DNA from: Thermoplasmata archaeon
GTDB taxonomy: Archaea > Thermoplasmatota > Thermoplasmata > Lutacidiplasmatales > UBA184
Assembly (NCBI GenBank): GCA_030039865.1
Contig: JASHUS010000165.1
Span: forward strand, 1-10,629
Reading direction: 5' to 3'
Length of the DNA: 10,629 nt
The first letter of the stretch is position 1. Each line of letters opens with the position of its first letter. A model generated the notes under the pieces. That model was given only the letters and a program-made list of their open reading frames with translations. It made no database searches and was not told the DNA's origin. Positions 6,920-10,629 of the stretch are shown here, piece after piece. The translations under genes and the position numbers were made by a program.

Positions 6920-6929
6920 CTAAGTACTC
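6913..6929. promoter_or_regulatory. Operator-like inverted repeat GAGTAC-N5-GTACTC
   Basis: GAGTACGCTAAGTACTC has two perfect 6-base arms separated by 5 bases. It sits 29 bases before the ATG of the AbrB-type gene, where a bound dimer could block initiation or early elongation. It is too short to be a good terminator hairpin and is not followed by a T-run. Confidence 0.5.
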
Positions 6930-6943
6930 CGTCGGCCTGGGGA

Positions 6944-6948
6944 GAGGT
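6944..6948 (+). promoter_or_regulatory. Ribosome binding site of the AbrB-type regulator
   Basis: GAGGT, within GGAGAGGT at 6941-6948, ends 9 bases before the ATG at 6958. It supports that ATG over an in-frame GTG at 6859, whose extra 33 codons would run through the AT-rich operator region. Confidence 0.65.
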
Positions 6949-6957
6949 CGAGAGACC

Positions 6958-7287
6958 ATGGCGAGAACAAGAACCGCGAGCGCCACGTCGGTCGAAGTGA
7001 GCTGTTGCGAGGGCTCCGAGTGCCCGGCGGGCTGCGCGTGCCGGAGCGGCGGAGCGCTGAATGGTTGCCGTGTCGAAGCGGTGGTGAACGTCGACGCGCG
7101 GGGCCAGATGGTCCTGCCGAAGGATCTGCGGGAGCGCGCCGGCATCGGCGCCGACCAGAAGCTCGCCTTGCTCTCGTGGACCAAAGGCGACGAGCTGTGC
7201 TGCATCACGCTCCAGCGGGCGGATGACCTGGCCGAAGTCGTCCGTCGGACGTATGGTCCGCTGCTTTCCGCGGCACTCCGGGACTGA
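6958..7287 (+). CDS. Cysteine-rich AbrB-family regulator (HgcAB-associated-protein-like)
   Basis: The 109-residue protein has an N-terminal cysteine cluster (Cys16, 17, 22, 26, 28, 37) followed by an AbrB/SpoVT swapped-hairpin DNA-binding domain (VNVDARGQMVLPKDLRERAGI, about 43-63, continuing to about 86), which contains a Cys81-Cys82 pair, and a C-terminal helix. Eight cysteines in 109 residues strongly suggest metal or metalloid binding, coupling metal to DNA binding. It resembles a family that databases name HgcAB-associated protein after neighbours of mercury-methylation genes; related proteins also occur without them. No hgcA, hgcB or arsenic genes are visible here, so the ligand is unknown. 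An operator-like repeat region lies directly upstream, which would fit autoregulation. The dienelactone hydrolase 61 bases downstream has its own promoter element. Confidence 0.8.
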   Translation: MARTRTASATSVEVSCCEGSECPAGCACRSGGALNGCRVEAVVNVDARGQMVLPKDLRERAGIGADQKLALLSWTKGDELCCITLQRADDLAEVVRRTYGPLLSAALRD

Positions 7288-7313
7288 CGGACCCCCGACC
7301 GGAGCCGCGGCCC

Positions 7314-7324
7314 GTTAGCGATAC
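7314..7324 (+). promoter_or_regulatory. TATA-like promoter element of the dienelactone hydrolase gene
   Basis: GTTAGCGATAC is centred 30 bases before the ATG at 7349, in GC-rich surroundings, with no ribosome binding site between. It resembles the GGTTAGATAC element at 1616-1625 and would give an almost leaderless transcript. Confidence 0.5.
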
Positions 7325-7348
7325 TACCCGCCGCGGTTCACCCTGCGC

Positions 7349-8101
7349 ATGTGCCACACGGACGACTCCCGAGCTCCCGAGCCTCCGCGTCACGGACCGG
7401 TGGGAACGAAGGGCGAGCTGGAACTCACATCGGCCGACGGGAAGCGATTCCGCGCCTACTCGGCCTCCCCGGCCGGCGACTTCAGCGCCGGAGTCGTGAT
7501 CCTGCCCGATGTTCGCGGTCTCCACCCGTACTACGAGGACCTGGCCGTGCGGTTCGCCGAGGCGGGGTACCGCGCGATCGCGATCGACTACTTCGGTCGC
7601 ACCGCAGGGCTCGGCAAGCGGGACGACTCGTTCGACTGGAAGTCGCATTTCGAGAAGGTGACGCCGATGCACGTCGCGGCGGACGTGCGCGCCGCGGTGG
7701 ACCGGCTACGGTCGGACAGCCGCCCGTCGCTGCCGGTCTTCACCGTCGGTTTCTGCTTCGGGGGGTCGGCCTCGTGGCGCCAGTCCGGCGAGGACCAGGG
7801 GCTCGCCGGGTGCATCGGGTTCTACGGCGGCCGCCCGATCGAGCGGGCGGGGGCCGTGATCCCGAAGATGACCGCCCCGCTCCTCATGCTGCTCGCGGGC
7901 GACGACAAGGGCACGCCCGCCTCCGAGTTCGAGGAGTACGCGAGTCAAGTGCGTGCCCGGGGGCTCGAGGTGGAGGCCCACACCTACCCCGGCGCGCCCC
8001 ACAGCTACTTTGACCGGGCGTTCGCGGAGCACCGCGAGGCGTGCCAGGACTCGTGGAAGCGCATCCTCGACTTCACCGACCGGCACGCCCGCTCTGCCTG
8101 A
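7349..8101 (+). CDS. Dienelactone hydrolase family protein
   Basis: The 250-residue protein is an alpha/beta hydrolase of the dienelactone hydrolase type, in which the nucleophile is a cysteine: Cys136 in GFCFGGS, with the acid at Asp185/186 (AGDDKGTP) and the base His218 (GAPHSYFDR). The order VVILPDVRGLHPYYEDLA (49-66), AIDYFGRTAG (78-87) and the nucleophile elbow is typical. Classical members hydrolyse dienelactones in chlorocatechol breakdown, but this broad family also takes other lactones and esters, and no catechol-pathway genes are nearby, so the substrate is open. The N terminus MCHTDDS is seen in a subset of the family and carries an extra Cys and His of unknown role. There is no signal peptide. 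The start is the first ATG after the promoter element. The gene is probably monocistronic. Confidence 0.88.
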   Translation: MCHTDDSRAPEPPRHGPVGTKGELELTSADGKRFRAYSASPAGDFSAGVVILPDVRGLHPYYEDLAVRFAEAGYRAIAIDYFGRTAGLGKRDDSFDWKSHFEKVTPMHVAADVRAAVDRLRSDSRPSLPVFTVGFCFGGSASWRQSGEDQGLAGCIGFYGGRPIERAGAVIPKMTAPLLMLLAGDDKGTPASEFEEYASQVRARGLEVEAHTYPGAPHSYFDRAFAEHREACQDSWKRILDFTDRHARSA

Positions 8102-8278
8102 GGCCCGCGGAGCTCGATTCCCGAGTGGAAACCGCGCGGGACGGGCATCCCGCTCCCGCCGCGGTCGATCGGCCCCTTTGGTCATCGCGCGCGTCGCTCG
8201 GTCGGGACCCGTTTGTCTCCGTAATCTACGGGGGTCCGAGCCAACGAATCTTGTCCCCGGCTCGAAACGAGACCTGTG

Positions 8279-8288
8279 GGTTTATGTG
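8279..8288 (+). promoter_or_regulatory. TATA-like element upstream of the surface protein
   Basis: GGTTTATGTG stands out in GC-rich sequence. Initiation near 8308-8312 would give a 5' leader of about 110 bases before the surface protein ATG, or a nearly leaderless start at the small frame beginning at 8317. A second candidate, GAATAAAGTG at 8301-8310, resembles the GTTAAAGTAG element at 411-420. Confidence 0.4.
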
Positions 8289-8316
8289 GTAGGACCGCCC
8301 GAATAAAGTGCTACAG

Positions 8317-8412
8317 ATGCCGGGTGAGGCTGTAGTAGCGGGCCTGAGGGCCCTACCCGTGGCGACGCCGGGTCCGGACCGCGAACGTGCCGCCACGCGC
8401 TGGGCTCGGTAG
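8317..8412 (+). CDS. Possible 31-codon upstream reading frame
   Basis: An ATG at 8317, just downstream of the predicted transcription start, opens a 31-codon frame ending in TAG at 8410-8412, 6 bases before the surface protein ATG and in the same frame. If translated it could act as a leader peptide coupling translation to the large gene. It has no recognisable motif, and a frame of this length is common by chance in GC-rich DNA. Confidence 0.2.
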   Translation: MPGEAVVAGLRALPVATPGPDRERAATRWAR

Positions 8413-8418
8413 GTCGAC

Positions 8419-10629
8419 ATGCTGAACCCCCGCGCGCACCGACACCGGCCCAGCTCCGCGGTGCTCCTGGCCCTGCTCATGCTGGGCGGGAGCCTCGTGG
8501 TCACGGTCGTTGCGGCGGCCGCCAGCACTTCGGCACCCTCCGGTACGGATGCGGGAGCCGCGTCGAGCGCGTGGGCGATCGCCTCGAGCTCCGCGGGGGT
8601 GGCGACCGTCGTCCAAGGGGGGACGACCTCGGTGTCGGCGAGCGTGCCGATCACCGGCACCGCCCCGTACTCCTGGCAGTGGCTGTACAGCACGGACGGA
8701 GGCGCGAACTACGCGCTCGCGACCCCGGCCGAGTGCACCGTACCGAGAGGATCCGGGGCGGCGGCGGGGGCGTACGAATCGTGCACGTTCGCCACCAGCG
8801 GAGCGACCGAGCCCGGAGCTTACGACTTCGAACTGCGCGTGACCGACGGTGCCACGACCCCGGAGTCCGTGACATCCGCGGCGTCTTCGAGCGTCCTCGT
8901 CGAGCGGGCGACCCACGCGCGCTCCGAGGTGGACCCGGCGGCCCCGAAGTTCGACACGGACCCGCAGGAGTACTGCACGGGCACCTGCGACACCGCCAAC
9001 TGGTTCGGGGGCACCGGCGGATCGGGCGCGCTCGACATCACCACGGCGTCCGCCGACGAGCTCCTCATCCTCGCGATCACCGACTCGGGCGAGACCGGCG
9101 CTCAGCTCTCGACCTCGGACGTCACGGATAGTCGCGGCTCGACCTGGAGCCTCGAGGCGTCGAACGAGTGGAACGGGATGGGCCACTACCAGTACGTCTT
9201 CTACGCCCTCGACGGCACCGCGGGAGCCGACACGATCACGGTCGATCCCGCCGCCGGGACGCACACCGGAGCGACCACCGCGACGGCCGTGCTCTCCGCG
9301 TTCTCGGGGGTCGATACGAGCGCGCCGATCTTCGGCAAGGGCACGTTCGAGAGCAACACCGGAACCCAGTCCTCCGCGAGCATCACGACGAGCGTCGCGC
9401 CGACGACCATCTTGGGGATCGTCTCGACGACGGACGGGGCGAGCGCATTCACTGCGACCACCAGCCCGGCGTTCACCGAGGCCGGGACGATCAATGACGG
9501 GGTCGCGACCGCCTCCTTCGTCGAGTACTACGCCGCCTCGGGAACGGGCACGTACACGTCCGAGCCGACCTGGACCGGATCGGTCCGCTGGGGCGCGATC
9601 GCGGTCGCGATCCAGGGGGCTTCGCCGCTCTCGATCACGATCTCGCCCACGACCGAGGTCCTGGACGTGAGCCAGTCCGCGACGTTCACGGCGACGGCCA
9701 CCGGCGGGACCGGGACGCTCACGTACACCTGGTCGGTCGACTCCGGGAGCTGCCCCGGCTTCACGAACTCGGGGCTCGCGACGCTCACCTACTCGCCGAG
9801 CGGCCCCACCACGAACTGCGTGCTGACCGTCTCGGTCGAGGACGCGGACGGACACACCGCGGAACCGACGACCGCCGCCGCCGTCACGGTGAACAGCCAG
9901 CTCTCCACTCCGGCGACGCCGACGATCAGCGCCGCCGCCCTCGACGTCAATCAATCCGAGACCGTGACCGGCACGATCCCGACGGGCGGCACCGCGCCGT
10001 ACGCCTGGACCTGGCTCGTGTCCGTGAACGGCGGGACGTACGCGACCGCGACCGAGTGCGCCACCGATTCGGGCACGGGCGCCACCGCGGGAGCGACGGA
10101 GACCTGCGCGATCGCGGCGAACGCGCTCACGAGCGGGGACACGTACACCTTCGAACTCAAGGTCACGGACTCGGCGACTTCGCCCGCCGTCGTCACGTCC
10201 GCGGCCTCGACGACCGTCACGGTCCACTCTGCGTTGACGGCCCCGGCGGCCCCCACCGCGAGCACGACCAAGCTCGACCTCAACCAGGCCCTCACCGTGA
10301 CGGGGACGATCCCGAGCAGCGGTACCTCCCCCTACGCGTGGACCTGGCTCGACGCGGTGAACGGCGGCGCGTACGGGACCGCAACGGTCTGTGCGACCGA
10401 CGGAGGGACCGGCGCGACGGCGGGCGCCACGGAGACGTGCTCGATCGGCTCGGGGGATCTCGTCGCGGGCGATACCTACGCGTTCGAGTTGAAGGTCACG
10501 GACAGCGCCACGACCGCCGAGTCGGAGACCTCCGCGGCGTCCTCGTCGGTCGCCGTGGCGTCGGAGCTCACGGCCCCCTCCGCGCCCTCGGTGAGCGGGA
10601 CCAAGCTCGATCTCAACCAAGCGCTGACG
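8419..10629 (+). CDS. Large secreted repeat protein (surface/S-layer-like), 3' end outside the window
   Basis: An ATG at 8419, the first start after an in-frame TAG at 8410, opens a frame with no stop for 737 codons to the window edge. Residues 14-35 are a hydrophobic signal peptide or anchor after an Arg/His-rich start. Next come an Ig/PKD-like module (about 65-165; GTAPYSWQW, DFELRVTD), a distinct beta-sandwich module (about 170-410; EYCTGTCDTANW, VTDSRGSTWSL, SAFSGVDTSAP), an Ig-like module (about 412-492) and then 111-residue repeats from residue 508. Each repeat has TAPYAWTWL-like and FELKVTDSAT motifs and two cysteines 16 apart, also kept in the first module, which suggests one disulfide per module. 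The protein is probably extracellular, serving adhesion or envelope structure. No enzyme motif is seen. The long frames on the opposite strand are shadows caused by GC-rich codons. Confidence 0.88.
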   Translation, partial: MLNPRAHRHRPSSAVLLALLMLGGSLVVTVVAAAASTSAPSGTDAGAASSAWAIASSSAGVATVVQGGTTSVSASVPITGTAPYSWQWLYSTDGGANYALATPAECTVPRGSGAAAGAYESCTFATSGATEPGAYDFELRVTDGATTPESVTSAASSSVLVERATHARSEVDPAAPKFDTDPQEYCTGTCDTANWFGGTGGSGALDITTASADELLILAITDSGETGAQLSTSDVTDSRGSTWSLEASNEWNGMGHYQYVFYALDGTAGADTITVDPAAGTHTGATTATAVLSAFSGVDTSAPIFGKGTFESNTGTQSSASITTSVAPTTILGIVSTTDGASAFTATTSPAFTEAGTINDGVATASFVEYYAASGTGTYTSEPTWTGSVRWGAIAVAIQGASPLSITISPTTEVLDVSQSATFTATATGGTGTLTYTWSVDSGSCPGFTNSGLATLTYSPSGPTTNCVLTVSVEDADGHTAEPTTAAAVTVNSQLSTPATPTISAAALDVNQSETVTGTIPTGGTAPYAWTWLVSVNGGTYATATECATDSGTGATAGATETCAIAANALTSGDTYTFELKVTDSATSPAVVTSAASTTVTVHSALTAPAAPTASTTKLDLNQALTVTGTIPSSGTSPYAWTWLDAVNGGAYGTATVCATDGGTGATAGATETCSIGSGDLVAGDTYAFELKVTDSATTAESETSAASSSVAVASELTAPSAPSVSGTKLDLNQALT
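9940..10629 (+). repeat. In-gene tandem repeats with a 333-base period
   Basis: Units begin at 9940, 10273 and 10606, each at the LDxNQ motif, so the period is exactly 333 bases (111 codons) twice in a row. Units 1 and 2 share roughly 70 percent of residues by hand count. Unit 3 is cut by the window edge, but its first eight residues equal those of unit 2. The array very likely continues beyond the window. Confidence 0.85.

Larger units (their letters stand above)
6886..6931 (+). promoter_or_regulatory. AT-rich promoter/operator region of the cysteine-rich regulator
   Basis: In a strongly GC-rich window this 46-base stretch is conspicuously AT-rich. It holds three consecutive 9-base repeats, an 8-base palindrome (GAATATTC, 6904-6911) that could double as the TATA element, and a 17-base inverted repeat (6913-6929). 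Initiation about 25 bases after the palindrome would leave a leader that contains the ribosome binding site at 6944-6948. The position just ahead of an AbrB-type regulator suggests autoregulation; this is inference. Confidence 0.55.
8102..8418. other. Gene-poor intergenic region before the surface protein
   Basis: No convincing gene lies in these 317 bases apart from a doubtful 31-codon frame. There is a short hairpin GCGGGA-N6-TCCCGC at 8136-8153 without a T-run, so it is a poor terminator candidate. Two AT-rich promoter-like elements lie at 8279-8288 and 8301-8310. No tRNA, small-RNA signature or mobile-element end was found. Confidence 0.6.

Noticed and set aside
6859..6957. GTG at 6859 as the start of the AbrB-type regulator
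   Set aside because: The extension would read through the AT-rich repeats as a SEYSEY-like string and ignore the GAGGT site before the ATG at 6958.
8136..8153. Hairpin GCGGGA-N6-TCCCGC as a transcription terminator
   Set aside because: A 6-base stem in very GC-rich DNA with no following T-run is expected by chance.
8102..8418. tRNA or structured RNA in the longest gene-free stretch
   Set aside because: No GGTTCRA-type T-loop, no cloverleaf arms and no recognisable riboswitch core could be found by eye.
8353..10620. A 755-codon open frame on the minus strand opposite the surface protein
   Set aside because: Its product is a low-complexity Arg/Gly/Ala-rich string with no domain, typical of the reverse of GC-rich codons. 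The plus-strand frame from 8419 has a signal peptide, domains and periodic repeats.

Overview
GC-rich genomic DNA, most likely from an uncultivated archaeon of the Thermoplasmatota type found in soil or sediment. The evidence is indirect. Several genes have a TATA-like element (GTTAAAGTAG, GGTTAGATAC, GGATAAGTAG, GCTTAACTTT, GTTAGCGATAC) centred only 24-33 bases before the ATG and no ribosome binding site, which is the leaderless archaeal layout. Other genes have clear GAGGT-type ribosome binding sites. The window also holds two large secreted or surface proteins, one built from repeated beta-sandwich modules with paired cysteines, a style common in such archaea. No rRNA, tRNA, CRISPR array, transposon or origin was seen. 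A high-GC bacterium cannot be fully excluded.

Layout. Positions 1-420 (+) hold the 3' end of a sarcosine oxidase/N-methyltryptophan oxidase-like flavoenzyme. Then come a tyrosine-rich secreted protein of unknown function (459-1592, +), an alpha/beta hydrolase (1653-2528, +) and, 37 bases on, a single-cysteine-motif thioredoxin-fold protein (2566-2943, +). Convergent to these, on the minus strand, are an M29 aminopeptidase-like protein whose expected metal ligands appear to be missing (2982-4085) and a 638-residue class III adenylate cyclase fused to a TolB-like domain and TPR repeats (4237-6153). Divergent from the cyclase is a DNA-3-methyladenine glycosylase I (6258-6830, +). It is followed by an AT-rich, repeat-bearing regulatory segment and a cysteine-rich AbrB-type regulator (6958-7287, +), then a dienelactone hydrolase family enzyme (7349-8101, +). 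After a 317-base gene-poor stretch, a large secreted repeat protein starts at 8419 and runs off the right edge.

Most of the window reads as single genes with their own promoters rather than one pathway. The hydrolase-thioredoxin pair may be one transcript. The most notable points are the regulator with a cysteine cluster next to an operator-like inverted repeat and three tandem 9-base repeats, the aminopeptidase homologue without visible metal ligands, the thioredoxin-fold protein with a CPPT site, the intact cyclase-TolB-TPR signalling protein, and the exact 333-base periodicity of the surface protein repeats. No multi-gene defence or novel enzymatic system was recognised.
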